DNA from: Treponema sp.
Lineage (GTDB): Bacteria; Spirochaetota; Spirochaetia; Treponematales; Treponemataceae
DNA length: 55,137 nucleotides
NCBI GenBank assembly: GCA_016286535.1
Contig: JAEESZ010000014.1
Coordinates: 1-55,137, forward strand
Reading direction: 5' to 3'
Shown: in pieces, positions 42,648 through 51,953 of the stretch
How the letters are laid out: each line of letters starts with the position of its first letter
Numbering within the stretch: position 1 is the first letter of the stretch
Made by a program: the position numbers and the translations under genes
Notes under the pieces: model-generated
Databases searched by the model: none
What the model was told of the DNA's origin: nothing
Seen by the model: the letters and a program-made list of their open reading frames with translations, nothing else

Positions 42648-44735
42648 ATGATTAAAGCAAAAAAACAAGGCAAACTGGTTTATTACATTGTAACTATTAC
42701 TATCCTTATTGTAGCAGTTTTAACAACACTTCAGATTCTGTTTATAAACGGAAGAACAAAAAAATCTTTTGGGGCATCTTATGAAGAAAGCAGTTTAAAG
42801 ATTACTGATGCCTATTCAAATGTAGTTTCAATGAAATTGAGTGAATATCTTAAGCAGATGCGTATGTATACCGAGGCAGATATTACTCAAACAGCTGATC
42901 CGCTTCAAATTCAGCAATGGCTTATAGCTCACGAAAAATCCCGAACTCCAGATTTTGACCGCATTGGTTTTATAGATCAGAAAGGGGATTTTTATAATGA
43001 CCAGAATAAAATTACAAATGTCAAAGACAGAGTTTACTTTAAGGCAATTATGGAGCAGGGAAAGGATACAAACATTGATGATCCTGTTACCTCTAAATCA
43101 ACTGGTACAACAATTATTCATGTCTCTCAGGCTGCAAAGGTTGGCGGAAAGACGGTTGGCTTTTATAGTGCTGTAGTTGGAGTAGATAAACTTACAGAGT
43201 TTGTCAGTTCCATTCGAATTGGAAAAACCGGCTATGCAATGCTTTTTAATAGTGAAGGTCAGTTAATTGTAACCTCTGCTCCAGAAGCAGATGAAAAAAC
43301 TAAAAATGAACTTATGGAATCATTAAAACCTGTAACTCAGGCCTTGATGAGGAGAGAAAGTGGTGCCATCTGGCTTAATACAGGAAAACTTGGAAAAAAA
43401 TACGTTACATATAAGCCTGTAGAAAATGCAGACTGGGGCTTTGCTTTTATAATTGATGAAAGACAGGTTTATGCAGGTGCCAGGGAAATTTCTATTACAC
43501 TTGTAATTGCCGGTATAATTTTGGGCTTTGCCCTTATTATTGGAATTGGTGCCAGTATATTCCATGCCTTAAAACCTCTGGAAAAGGTAAAAGACTCGAT
43601 TGATGAAATTGCTTCCGGAAAAGCTGATTTAACAAAGCGTATTACAGGTTCTGCAGAAAAGGTAAATAATGAAATTGGAGGAGTTGTACAAGGTTTTAAC
43701 AAGTTTACAGATAAACTGCATAGTATAGTTTCTGATGTAAAAGCTTCCAAAGGGGTGCTTGAAGATGCCGGTTCAGACCTGGCTGCAAGTATGGAAGATA
43801 CTTCTGCATCAATTACCGAGATTATAGCCAATATTTCCAGTGTTCATACTCAGATTACAAATCAGGGAAACAGCGTTTCTCAAACTGTAGGTGCGGTAAA
43901 TGAGATTGCTTCTAATATTGAATCTCTTGAGCATATGATTGGAAATCAATCTATGGGAGTAAGCAATGCGTCTGCCGCCGTTGAACAGATGATAGGAAAC
44001 ATTGCCTCTGTTAATAACTCTGTAGATAAGATGGCAGATTCTTTTGATTCTCTTTCAGAAAATGCAAAGAGCGGGGCTGCAAAGCAGGACAATGTAAATA
44101 CCTGTATTCAGGAAATTGAAGAAAAGTCTCAGATGCTGCAGGAGGCCAATACTGCTATTGCTGCAATTGCTGAACAGACAAATCTTCTTGCAATGAATGC
44201 GGCAATTGAGGCTGCCCATGCAGGAGAAGCCGGAAAAGGTTTTGCTGTAGTTGCAGATGAAATTCGAAAACTTTCGGAAACTTCAACGGATCAGTCAAAG
44301 ACAATTGGTGACCAGCTTTCAAGTATAAAAGAATCAATTAATTCTGTTGTAGAAGCTTCCAGAGAATCAAGCGAGGCCTTTAATACTGTATCGAAAAAGA
44401 TTCAGGAAACAGATCAGCTGGTTCGTCAGATAAAGGCTGCCATGGAAGAACAGCAGGAAGGCTCAAAACAAATTACAGATGCTCTTCATACAATGAATGA
44501 CAACACAATAGAAGTTAAAACAGCTTCTGAAGAAATGGCCATAGGAAATAAGCAGATTCTTGAAGAGGTTCAGAATCTTCAGAATGCAACTTCTGTAATG
44601 AAGGCAAGTATGGAAGAAATGTCTGTAGGAGCAAAGAAGATAAATGAAACTGGCTCTGCCTTGTTTGAAATTACAGAAAAAATGAAATCTTCTATAAGAC
44701 AAATCGGAGATCAGATAGACCAGTTTAAGGTTTAA
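42648..44735 (+). CDS. Methyl-accepting chemotaxis protein
   Basis: 695 residues: membrane helix near 11-33, periplasmic Cache-type sensor (about 35-275; note [13 protein letters not shown] and [13 protein letters not shown]), second membrane helix (about 281-305), HAMP (about 306-360) and a cytoplasmic signalling region with the hairpin tip [24 protein letters not shown] near 510. Long Ala/Glu/Ser-rich helices carry possible methylation sites for the CheR/CheB encoded at 3.6-5.7 kb. GGAGAG ribosome site; a TATAAT lies at about 42612. The ligand is unknown; dCache domains often bind amino acids. Confidence 0.94.
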   Translation: MIKAKKQGKLVYYIVTITILIVAVLTTLQILFINGRTKKSFGASYEESSLKITDAYSNVVSMKLSEYLKQMRMYTEADITQTADPLQIQQWLIAHEKSRTPDFDRIGFIDQKGDFYNDQNKITNVKDRVYFKAIMEQGKDTNIDDPVTSKSTGTTIIHVSQAAKVGGKTVGFYSAVVGVDKLTEFVSSIRIGKTGYAMLFNSEGQLIVTSAPEADEKTKNELMESLKPVTQALMRRESGAIWLNTGKLGKKYVTYKPVENADWGFAFIIDERQVYAGAREISITLVIAGIILGFALIIGIGASIFHALKPLEKVKDSIDEIASGKADLTKRITGSAEKVNNEIGGVVQGFNKFTDKLHSIVSDVKASKGVLEDAGSDLAASMEDTSASITEIIANISSVHTQITNQGNSVSQTVGAVNEIASNIESLEHMIGNQSMGVSNASAAVEQMIGNIASVNNSVDKMADSFDSLSENAKSGAAKQDNVNTCIQEIEEKSQMLQEANTAIAAIAEQTNLLAMNAAIEAAHAGEAGKGFAVVADEIRKLSETSTDQSKTIGDQLSSIKESINSVVEASRESSEAFNTVSKKIQETDQLVRQIKAAMEEQQEGSKQITDALHTMNDNTIEVKTASEEMAIGNKQILEEVQNLQNATSVMKASMEEMSVGAKKINETGSALFEITEKMKSSIRQIGDQIDQFKV

Positions 44736-44738
44736 TTA

Positions 44739-45275
44739 TTAGTTGCTCTGGCTTTTTAAAAGTTTGTCTATAATAAGCTGCCAGTCCTTCTGACTTCTTG
44801 AGCCCATATAGATTTCTCCAATCTGGTTACCATTTTTATCTATAAATATGCTTGTTGGAACTGCTATAACATCACGTAAAAAGCCGGACAGCATCTGATG
44901 GTTTGGAACAACATTTTTATAAGTTACTCCTGTCTGAGCAATAATGCTGTCTGCACTTTTTTTTGCTCTTGGAAGAAGTCTGCCTGTTGCATCGCTTACA
45001 TCAATTGGAATGCCAATAATTTCTAGGCCCTTGTCCTTGTTTGCCTCGCTGAGTTTTGCCAGGTCTGGCATTTCCCTTATGCAGGGGCCGCAGAAGGTTC
45101 CCCAGATGTTTATCATGGTTATTGTATTTTTAGAATATATTTCGCTGCTGATTTCATTTCCATTCAGGTCTACAGAAGTAAATTCATAATTTACCTTTGG
45201 ATTTTTGTTTTTTGCCTGGGCAAATAAAAGGGTAAAAGATGTAAGAAGTAAAAATAGAGTAAGTGATTTTTTCAT
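44739..45275 (-). CDS. TlpA/ResA-like periplasmic thiol-disulfide oxidoreductase
   Basis: 178 residues with signal peptide (about 1-20) and thioredoxin fold; active site CGPC at 62-65 (WGTFCGPCIREMP) and the cis-Pro region AVPTSIFID near 143. Probably reduces disulfides in exported proteins, e.g. for cytochrome or cell-wall enzyme maturation; no partner genes are adjacent. Convergent with mcp and only three bases from its stop, with no terminator between, so the transcripts likely overlap. Confidence 0.88.
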   Translation of the reverse strand: MKKSLTLFLLLTSFTLLFAQAKNKNPKVNYEFTSVDLNGNEISSEIYSKNTITMINIWGTFCGPCIREMPDLAKLSEANKDKGLEIIGIPIDVSDATGRLLPRAKKSADSIIAQTGVTYKNVVPNHQMLSGFLRDVIAVPTSIFIDKNGNQIGEIYMGSRSQKDWQLIIDKLLKSQSN

Positions 45276-45374
45276 TTTTCTTTCCTGGATATTTAAGATT
45301 TTACAAGTATAACATAATCTTTTATTTAAAGTTACATAAAGATTCTTATTGATTTACTTTGTAATCTTGTAATA

Positions 45375-45414
45375 TTTGCATAAAAATTGTATGTTTTATG
45401 TATATTTATACAGT
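45375..45414. promoter_or_regulatory. Pair of ARG boxes upstream of argR
   Basis: TATGTATATTTATACAGT (45397-45414) fits the ArgR consensus TNTGNATWWWWATNCANA at every fixed position but the last. A weaker box, TTTGCATAAAAATTGTAT (45375-45392), lies four bases upstream. Paired boxes with a 2-4 base gap are the usual ArgR operator. They sit 15-54 bases before the argR ATG. Confidence 0.7.
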
Positions 45415-45428
45415 TTTTGAGGCAATTT

Positions 45429-45899
45429 ATGAAAGAAAGACAGTCACGGCTAAAGGCAATAAAAAATCTCATTAAAAATAATACTATTGAGAGTCAGGAC
45501 GATTTGCTTGCCCTTTTACAAAAAGAAGGTTTTGAAGTTACACAGGCAACTTTAAGCCGCGATTTGAAACTGCTCAAAGTTGGTAAAGTTCCAGACGGAA
45601 AATCAGGTTATATGTATGCCTTCCCTGGGGAAGAAGAATCAAGCGAAAGTGAATCAATTTATGTACATGATTTTTTGCGCGGCTATGTAAGTATTGACTG
45701 GAGCGGAAATATGGTTGTAATTAAAACTTTTTCCGGTCATGCAAACAGTGTCTGCAATGCTGTAGATAATTTTAATCTTGATGAGGTTCTGGGAACTGTC
45801 GCAGGTGATAACTGTATGTTTGCCTGTTTAAAAGAAGGTCTTACCGGAGAAGATTTTATGCAGGCCTTAAAAAAACATATTCCGGGGCTTGAAGACTAA
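45429..45899 (+). CDS. argR: ArgR, arginine repressor
   Basis: 156 residues from the ATG at 45429, which has GAGG upstream; the longer frame from 45387 runs through the operator. N-terminal winged helix (ERQSRLKAIKNLIKNN, then TQATLSRDLKLLKVGKV with the SRDL motif) and C-terminal arginine-binding hexamer domain (VLGTVAGDNCMFACL). Represses arginine genes when arginine is high. It has paired ARG boxes at its own promoter. No arginine-pathway gene is adjacent; a threonine-synthase-like gene follows after 56 bases with its own promoter. Confidence 0.93.
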   Translation: MKERQSRLKAIKNLIKNNTIESQDDLLALLQKEGFEVTQATLSRDLKLLKVGKVPDGKSGYMYAFPGEEESSESESIYVHDFLRGYVSIDWSGNMVVIKTFSGHANSVCNAVDNFNLDEVLGTVAGDNCMFACLKEGLTGEDFMQALKKHIPGLED

Positions 45900-45920
45900 A
45901 GAAGTTAAAGTCTAAATAAC

Positions 45921-45949
45921 TTGTTACAATTTGCATTTTGGGTTAAAGT
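45921..45949 (+). promoter_or_regulatory. Probable promoter of the threonine-synthase-like gene, leaderless geometry
   Basis: TTGTTA (45921-45926), 17-base spacer, TAAAGT (45944-45949), then six bases to the ATG at 45956. No ribosome site fits. Weaker hexamers than at apt. Confidence 0.45.
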
Positions 45950-45955
45950 AACTCC

Positions 45956-47266
45956 ATGCTGTTTACAAGTACAAGAAATAATAATTTACAGGTGAGTTTT
46001 TCAAAAGCGGTAAGGGATTGTATTCCTGATGACGGGGGTGTTTTTATTCCATCTTCAATAGAAGATTTACGCCGCTGGATTTATTATATTGATGAAACAA
46101 CTCCTTTTTCTTCTATAGCCGGTTCTCTTACTTCGGCCTTAATGCATGAAGAGTTTTCTCCAATTATTTGTGAAACAATCGCAACCGCTGCCTTCCCCGT
46201 AGAGCCTGTTGTCCGCCAGCTGGGTGGAAGCCTTTTTATGATGGAAATGTATCATGGTTTTACAGGCTATCACAGAGATTACGGGGTTTCTTATCTTTGT
46301 TCTTATCTTGAAAATACACTGCAACTGCAGGGTGGAAAGGCTATTCTTCTTGATTTTACTCATGGTGGCCTTGGCGCCCTTATGTCTAAAATTTTAAAAG
46401 GCAAGAAAAATATAAAATCTGTCCTTGTTTATAAAAAAGGAACCTTGCGGGGCCTTGATGAAGACAGTTTTGTATGGAACGGCGGAAATATTTATCCTGT
46501 AGAAATGGAAGGTTCTGAGGATGAAATTAAGGCTGCAATTTCCAGAGTTTTTTCAAATAAAGACTTTGTAAGGGAACATGGACTTACTGTTGCAAATACA
46601 ACCAATGTCTGCCGCCTTTTAGGTCAAATGTTCTTTTTTCCATATTCTTTTGCCCAGGTAAAAAACAAATTTAACGGGGAACTTTATTATGCTATGGGAG
46701 CCGGAAATTACGGCAGTCTTATGGCAGGCCTTTACAGCTGGCGCTTTGCCCTTCCTGTAAATGGATTTTATGTTCCTTCAACTCCGGCTCTGGCCCGCAG
46801 TCCATCCGGTGCTCCTGTTGTTTTAGATTCTATTGTTGATTTGAAGGCAAGGGGAGTTGCAGATCCTGTAGTGCCTGCTAACCTTGAAAGACTGGAAGCC
46901 TTCTTTGGTAAAAATGAAATGATGATGAGGAATTTTATTTTCCCTACAGATGTTTCTGAGGACCAGATGGATGCAGCCGCCAAAGAACTTTACATGAAGT
47001 ATGGCATCTTTGCAGATAAGGATACTGCAAGGGCTTACGCTGTAGTTCAGGAAAATTGTCCGGGAGTTTTTGATGAGGACGGAGCCTTTATTCTTACAGC
47101 CTATAATCATCCGGCTTTATCTTCAGATTACTGCAGACATGTAATTGGCGAAGCTCCAAAGATGCCTGAAGAAATTAAAAAGACTTTTACCCCGGTAACA
47201 CTTTCGCGTCCTGTAATTTCTTCGGAAGAAGAATTAAAGAAGATAATTGAAGGGCTTTGGAAGTAG
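45956..47266 (+). CDS. Threonine synthase homologue lacking the PLP lysine
   Basis: 436 residues with overall threonine-synthase (fold type II PLP) layout: N-terminal DGGVFIPSS block, the ANTTNVCRLLGQ and YAMGAGNYGSLMAG regions (equivalent to the PLP phosphate loop) and VPANLERLEAFFG. The segment where ThrC has HGPTxAFKDFG reads HGFTGYHRDYG, so the Schiff-base lysine is replaced by Arg107, and the ATSGDTG loop is replaced by LDFTHGGLG. It is therefore unlikely to make threonine by the normal mechanism. The frame is long and clean, so it is under selection, not decaying. It might be a regulatory or substrate-binding pseudoenzyme. Confidence 0.8.
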   Translation: MLFTSTRNNNLQVSFSKAVRDCIPDDGGVFIPSSIEDLRRWIYYIDETTPFSSIAGSLTSALMHEEFSPIICETIATAAFPVEPVVRQLGGSLFMMEMYHGFTGYHRDYGVSYLCSYLENTLQLQGGKAILLDFTHGGLGALMSKILKGKKNIKSVLVYKKGTLRGLDEDSFVWNGGNIYPVEMEGSEDEIKAAISRVFSNKDFVREHGLTVANTTNVCRLLGQMFFFPYSFAQVKNKFNGELYYAMGAGNYGSLMAGLYSWRFALPVNGFYVPSTPALARSPSGAPVVLDSIVDLKARGVADPVVPANLERLEAFFGKNEMMMRNFIFPTDVSEDQMDAAAKELYMKYGIFADKDTARAYAVVQENCPGVFDEDGAFILTAYNHPALSSDYCRHVIGEAPKMPEEIKKTFTPVTLSRPVISSEEELKKIIEGLWK

Positions 47267-47294
47267 CCCTTCAGTTGGAAGGGGGATTTTCCCT

Positions 47295-48398
47295 TTATTC
47301 AGTTCGCCAGAAGAAGTCTCTGTCTATCTTAGATAAATCAGAAAGGCCTTTTATTTCAATCCTGCTCTGGTATGCATTGTAATCTCCGTCATACTCTACC
47401 CATACATGGAGAACGAGGCCTTCTTTTGTACTTATTACATATTCCATACCTTCTCCGTAGCTTCTGCCAGGATCTTCGGCAAGGTAATAGTATTCAACAG
47501 AAGAAATTGTATATTTGAGTTCTTTTTCTGTTTCTTTTACACTGTAACCATTAATATAATCTTTATAATCTGCTTTTGCTTCCTTCCATTCAAACTCAAG
47601 TTCAGCAGTTTTTTTGTCCAGGTCAAAAGTCCACTCAAAGGTGCTCTGGTTTTTCTCTTCGTCATCGTTGCCATATTCAACCTTTACTTTTGTGCCTTTT
47701 TTGTAAGCAGTCTTTTTGTATTTAGAGGCTAGTTTTGATGCTTTATAAATAAGGCCGGAATCTCCCTTTGCTTTACTAACCTGCTCATATATGTTTCTTA
47801 CAATTTTACCTTCTTCGTTAACCTCATTCATGCTTAAATTACTGCTTTGTGAAGCAACCTGGTTAAAGGAATTTCCTAGACGGCTGTAAAGGTCTTCAAG
47901 ATCATCCATATCAGAATCATCATCGTTATCATCACCAAAGTCGCTGTCATCCAAATTTTCGCAGGCCTTAATTACGGCTTTAGCATTAGCTTCAACAATT
48001 GCGTAATCTTTCGCATTTACGTTTTTCTTTAATTCGGCCAGAGGATCCATTCCCATTGCCTTAAGCAGTGCCGTAGATTCAGCATCAAGTTCGCTTGCTC
48101 CGCAAAGAATAACTGAACACTGACTTATCATCTGGAATTTTTCTATGCAGTTTGAACCGCTGATTCCATATTTATTCAAAATCCCGTCAACTTTTGCTTT
48201 TTGTTTTGCACTTGCATTTATTGAATCGCCGGACCAGGCCCCAAGGTCTTTTAATTCCTTTACAATTGCGTTCAGATTTTTGGCCCAGTTTTTAACATCG
48301 CTGTCGTTAAGTCCTGTACTTGCAGGTTCTGCAAATAAAGAAGCAGCAAGAAAAAAACACATAAAAACTGTCATGACCCTTTTTAATACTTTTGTCAT
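47295..48398 (-). CDS. Secreted protein of unknown function with Asp-rich segment
   Basis: 367 residues from the ATG at 48398 (AAGGAG upstream). Signal peptide (about 1-24, ending SLFAEP), so exported. Helical N-terminal half; a segment of almost pure Asp with a few Ser, Gly and Asn near residues 149-170 could bind calcium; a C-terminal half that looks beta-rich (about 225-367) with an FEWTFDLDKKTAELEFEW repeat-like stretch. No family recognised. Convergent with the threonine-synthase-like gene, 28 bases apart. Confidence 0.7.
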   Translation of the reverse strand: MTKVLKRVMTVFMCFFLAASLFAEPASTGLNDSDVKNWAKNLNAIVKELKDLGAWSGDSINASAKQKAKVDGILNKYGISGSNCIEKFQMISQCSVILCGASELDAESTALLKAMGMDPLAELKKNVNAKDYAIVEANAKAVIKACENLDDSDFGDDNDDDSDMDDLEDLYSRLGNSFNQVASQSSNLSMNEVNEEGKIVRNIYEQVSKAKGDSGLIYKASKLASKYKKTAYKKGTKVKVEYGNDDEEKNQSTFEWTFDLDKKTAELEFEWKEAKADYKDYINGYSVKETEKELKYTISSVEYYYLAEDPGRSYGEGMEYVISTKEGLVLHVWVEYDGDYNAYQSRIEIKGLSDLSKIDRDFFWRTE

Positions 48399-48487
48399 AA
48401 AGGCTCTCCTTATCATGAAAATAATTTTTGTATCGGGAAAAAATACATTTTCCAGTGCATATAATTTTACTTTACTATTATGTTACG

Positions 48488-48602
48488 GGCAAATGAAAAA
48501 TTATGGGGGAGGCAAATGAAAAATCTGTACAATAAATCAATATTTTCATACAACTTATTCTGATTGCCCAAGCGGTAAGGGGGTGTTATAGTTTTTATAA
48601 CA
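48488..48602 (+). promoter_or_regulatory. GH51 upstream region: direct repeats and a dyad operator candidate
   Basis: GGCAAATGAAAAAT occurs twice (48488-48501 and 48511-48524), a 23-base period. Nearer the gene TGTTATA-GTTTT-TATAACA (48584-48602) is a 7-bp-arm inverted repeat about 22 bases before the ATG. Either could be a sugar-responsive regulator's site; no regulator gene is adjacent. Confidence 0.45.
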
Positions 48603-48624
48603 AAATGTTTAATTGAGGTAAAGG

Positions 48625-50109
48625 ATGGATTCAATTGTAGTTTCCTGTGACAGGGATTTGAACAAAATCAGCCGTGATATTTACGGCCATTTTTCGGAGC
48701 ATCTGGGACGCTGTATTTACGGTGGTTTCTGGGTAGGTAAGGATTCTGATATTCCAAACATTAATGGATACAGAAAAGATGTTGTAGAGGCTTTTAAGGA
48801 AATTGCTATTCCTAACCTGCGCTGGCCGGGCGGATGTTTTGCCGACGAATACCACTGGCGGGATGGAATTGGCCCATATGAAAAACGTAAGAGAATGATT
48901 AATACCCACTGGGGCGGAGTTGTAGAAGACAACTCTTTTGGAACCCACGAATTTCTGGGACTTTGTGAACTTTTAGGTTGTAAGCCATACATCAATGGAA
49001 ATGTTGGTAGCGGCACTGTTCAGGAAATGAGTGAATGGGTTGAATATATGACTTTTGGCGGCGAATCTCCAATGAGTAAGCTTCGCCAGGAAAACGGACG
49101 CAAAGAGCCCTGGAAGGTTGATATGTTTGGCGTTGGTAACGAAAGCTGGGGCTGCGGCGGAAACATGAAAGCTGAACATTATGCAAATCTTTACCGTCAG
49201 TATCAGACTTACGTTCGCCAGTACGGTGCAGATAAAATCTTTAAGATTGCCTGCGGACCAAATTCCAGTGACTGGAACTGGACCGAAGTTTTAATGCGCG
49301 AAGCTGCTCCCCTTATGGACGGACTTTCTCTTCATCATTATACAATTGAACCAAGCTGGGAAAATAAGCACACAGCCACAAACTTTGACGAAAAGGGCTG
49401 GTATCTAGCTCTTTCTAATGCTTCCTTTATGGAAACTCTGGTTCGCCGTCATGACGAAATTATGAGTAAGTACGACCCAGATAAGCGTATTGCCCTGGTT
49501 GTAGACGAATGGGGCATGTGGCATGCTGTTGAACCTGGAACAAATCCCGGCTTCCTCTACCAGCAGAGTACTATTCGAGATGCTCTTGTTGCAGGAATTA
49601 CTTTGAATATCTTTAATAATCATTCTGACCGTGTTCGTGTTGCAAATATAGCCCAGGCAGTAAATGTTCTTCAGTCACCAGTTTTGACAGAAGGAAACAA
49701 ACTGATAAAAACTCCAACATGGTATGTATTCCACATGTACAAAGCTCATATGGATGCAAATCTTCTTGCCTGCCGTGTTGCAACAAATCAGATTGGACCG
49801 GATGACGCCCGCATAGACGCTGTAACTTCATCCGCTTCTCATAAGGATGGAACTTACACAGTCACCCTTACAAACGCAGAACTTTCTGGAAACAAAGATG
49901 TGAGCGTAAGGCTTGCCGGCCTTAGTGGAAAAATCAGCGGGGCAAAGGCCAGTCTGCTTTCTTCTGATCAGATGAACAGTTGTAATACCTTTGAAGCTGC
50001 AGATAAGATTTGCGAAAAAGAGCTTTCTGTACGTCTGGTGGCTGATGATGAAGTTGTGCTGACTCTTCCTGCTATGAGTGTCGTAACGGTAAGCCTTACT
50101 ATAAAATAA
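48625..50109 (+). CDS. GH51 alpha-L-arabinofuranosidase
   Basis: Removes terminal arabinofuranose from arabinan or arabinoxylan oligosaccharides. 494 residues, no signal peptide, so cytoplasmic, acting on imported oligosaccharides. N-terminal (beta/alpha)8 barrel with [16 protein letters not shown]; acid/base Glu173 in GNESWG and nucleophile Glu295 in DEWGMW; C-terminal beta domain (about 390-494). GAGGTAAAGG precedes the ATG. Followed by a 133-base palindromic element, then the DUF6171 and GH27 genes, a small polysaccharide-use cluster. Confidence 0.95.
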   Translation: MDSIVVSCDRDLNKISRDIYGHFSEHLGRCIYGGFWVGKDSDIPNINGYRKDVVEAFKEIAIPNLRWPGGCFADEYHWRDGIGPYEKRKRMINTHWGGVVEDNSFGTHEFLGLCELLGCKPYINGNVGSGTVQEMSEWVEYMTFGGESPMSKLRQENGRKEPWKVDMFGVGNESWGCGGNMKAEHYANLYRQYQTYVRQYGADKIFKIACGPNSSDWNWTEVLMREAAPLMDGLSLHHYTIEPSWENKHTATNFDEKGWYLALSNASFMETLVRRHDEIMSKYDPDKRIALVVDEWGMWHAVEPGTNPGFLYQQSTIRDALVAGITLNIFNNHSDRVRVANIAQAVNVLQSPVLTEGNKLIKTPTWYVFHMYKAHMDANLLACRVATNQIGPDDARIDAVTSSASHKDGTYTVTLTNAELSGNKDVSVRLAGLSGKISGAKASLLSSDQMNSCNTFEAADKICEKELSVRLVADDEVVLTLPAMSVVTVSLTIK

Positions 50110-50117
50110 GCTCGAAC

Positions 50118-50250
50118 ACAAAACAGATGTGCTTCCGCGGCGGCGTTTCAAAAACTGTGGCTGAGCGTAATTGGTATCCGACTCGCCTGCGGCTCGCGAA
50201 CGCTCAGATGCAGTTTTTGCTCCGCCTCTGCTCGCGCACATCTGTTTTGT
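50118..50250. repeat. 133-bp nested palindromic element
   Basis: Three nested inverted repeats share one axis: outer 15-bp perfect arms (ACAAAACAGATGTGC at 50118-50132, its complement at 50236-50250); middle CAAAAACTG (50149-50157) with CAGTTTTTG (50211-50219) and GGCGG/CCGCC outside it; inner CTGAGCG (50161-50167) with CGCTCAG (50201-50207). Far more GC-rich than its surroundings. It can fold into a long hairpin or cruciform and looks like a MITE or repeat-type intergenic element. It has no T-tract, so it is not a simple terminator. Confidence 0.75.
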
Positions 50251-50281
50251 AAGAACGTTTTTATACTTAGGAGTTACCGAA

Positions 50282-50536
50282 ATGACACTATGTCCGGAAT
50301 GCGAAAATAAGGCTTATCTTTCCTCATTAGAAATGACTCCTGAGCTGCTTGAAGAAATGGCTGCGCAGGAGCCGGTAACTGAGGATACTGCCGGCGAAGA
50401 CCTTTACCGCTCCAGGCTTGAAATCTGCAGTTCATGTGATAAACTGATTGGTGGAATGACTTGCCGGGAGTGCGGCTGTTTTGTTCAGTTCAGGGCAAGG
50501 CATAAGAGTGCCTCATGTATCTGGGGAAAATGGTGA
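50282..50536 (+). CDS. Cys-rich small protein, DUF6171-like
   Basis: 84 residues from the ATG at 50282 (TAGGAG upstream); a longer frame starting at 50171 would translate the palindrome and is rejected. Cysteines are arranged as CPEC near the start, then ICSSCD, TCRECGCF and a late Cys, probably two metal sites. The pattern and the IGGMTCRECGCFVQFRA segment resemble DUF6171 proteins of clostridia and spirochaetes. Cytoplasmic. Lies between GH51 and GH27; a role there is unknown. Confidence 0.8.
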   Translation: MTLCPECENKAYLSSLEMTPELLEEMAAQEPVTEDTAGEDLYRSRLEICSSCDKLIGGMTCRECGCFVQFRARHKSASCIWGKW

Positions 50537-50575
50537 TGAGCCGGGGAAAGCCTGGAAATATAAAAGGAAGTTTTT

Positions 50576-51940
50576 ATGAAATATTATGACAAAAATGAAG
50601 TAGCACCAGTGCCACCAATGGGCTGGAACAGTTATGACTACTACAACACAATGGTAAATGAAGAACAGGTTCGTGCAAATGCAGAATATATGGCAAAGAA
50701 TCTGAAAAAATATGGATGGGAATATGTAGTAATTGATATTCAGTGGTCTGACCCTGCTGCGGGCAGCCGCAATAAAAATGGAATTCAGTACATTCCCTTC
50801 AGCTGCTTTTGCGTAGATGAATATTCCCGCCAGATTCCGGCTCCAAACCGCTTTCCTTCAAGTGCCGGTGGAAAGGGCTTTAAGCCTCTTGCAGATTACA
50901 TTCATTCACTGGGATTGAAGTTTGGAATTCACATTATGCGCGGTATTCCACGTTTTGCAGCTCATGACCACATGGCAATTAAAACTCATGATGGTTCTGC
51001 CGTAACCGCAGATATGGTTGCAAATCCATATTCTTTGAGCCGCTGGAATCCTGATATGTACGGGGTAGACGCTAATTCGCCTTATGCCCAGGACTATTAT
51101 GATTCTGTATTTGAACTTTATGCCCAGTGGGGTGTAGATTTTGTAAAGGTTGATGATATCTGCAATACAAATATGTATCCACAAAATCCATATTCTGCAG
51201 AAAAAGAAGTAGAAATGATTGCAACTGCCATTCAAAACAGTGGCCGTGGCATGGTACTTTCTTTGAGTCCTGGACCTGCGCTAATTGAAAAGGCTCATCA
51301 CTACGAAAACTACGCAAACATGTGGCGAATTACAGATGATTTCTGGGATGACTGGAAATTCCTTAAGGCAATGTTTGAACGCTGTGAAGTATGGCAAAAG
51401 CATACCGGTAACGGAAACTGGCCTGACTGCGATATGCTTCCAATGAACCGCCTTGGCTGGGGCTGGGCTGACCCGGATGCACCGGAAGAAAGCAAGGGCT
51501 GGAGCTGTAAGTTTACAAAGGAAGAAACCCGCACAATGATTACTCTCTGGTGTATTTTCCGTGCTCCTCTTATGATTGGTACTGATTTACCTCAACTGGA
51601 TGATTTTAATCTTTCGCTTCTTACAAACGAAGAAATCATAGCCATGAACAAGTGTCCTAATCAGGCCCGTCAGCTTTCTCCGTCTTTAGCTGGAGAAAAG
51701 ATTGTTGCCTGGTATAACTATATTGGTCCTGGCGAGGATGGTCAGAATCATGCTTATTACGCTTTCTTTAATATTACTGATGAAGACCAGACTCTTACCT
51801 TTAATGCTAAAGCCGAAGACCCGGATGATGGCTCCGCACCTGCAAAACCTCTTATCCGTGATTTGTGGGAGCACAAAGATCTTGGCGACAGCGTAAAACT
51901 CGTTTTACCACCACACAGCTGCAAGGCTTTTAGAGTATAA
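50576..51940 (+). CDS. GH27 alpha-galactosidase-type glycoside hydrolase
   Basis: 454 residues, cytoplasmic (no signal peptide). The barrel begins PPMGWNSYDYY; nucleophile Asp193 in FVKVDDI and probable acid/base Asp255 in WRITDDFWDDW; then a C-terminal beta domain. By family it cleaves terminal alpha-galactose from galactomannan or raffinose-type sugars; alpha-N-acetylgalactosaminidase or beta-L-arabinopyranosidase activity also occurs in GH27. AAGGAAG precedes the ATG, 39 bases after DUF6171. Pairing with GH51 suggests hemicellulose or pectin side-chain use. Confidence 0.92.
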   Translation: MKYYDKNEVAPVPPMGWNSYDYYNTMVNEEQVRANAEYMAKNLKKYGWEYVVIDIQWSDPAAGSRNKNGIQYIPFSCFCVDEYSRQIPAPNRFPSSAGGKGFKPLADYIHSLGLKFGIHIMRGIPRFAAHDHMAIKTHDGSAVTADMVANPYSLSRWNPDMYGVDANSPYAQDYYDSVFELYAQWGVDFVKVDDICNTNMYPQNPYSAEKEVEMIATAIQNSGRGMVLSLSPGPALIEKAHHYENYANMWRITDDFWDDWKFLKAMFERCEVWQKHTGNGNWPDCDMLPMNRLGWGWADPDAPEESKGWSCKFTKEETRTMITLWCIFRAPLMIGTDLPQLDDFNLSLLTNEEIIAMNKCPNQARQLSPSLAGEKIVAWYNYIGPGEDGQNHAYYAFFNITDEDQTLTFNAKAEDPDDGSAPAKPLIRDLWEHKDLGDSVKLVLPPHSCKAFRV

Positions 51941-51953
51941 ATAAAATAGCGAA

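Noticed and set aside
45387..45428. Longer start for argR
   Set aside because: The codons lie over the ARG boxes and encode a hydrophobic stretch not found in ArgR; GAGG precedes the ATG at 45429.
50171..50281. Longer start for the DUF6171-like protein
   Set aside because: Would translate one arm of the large palindrome; TAGGAG stands before the ATG at 50282.
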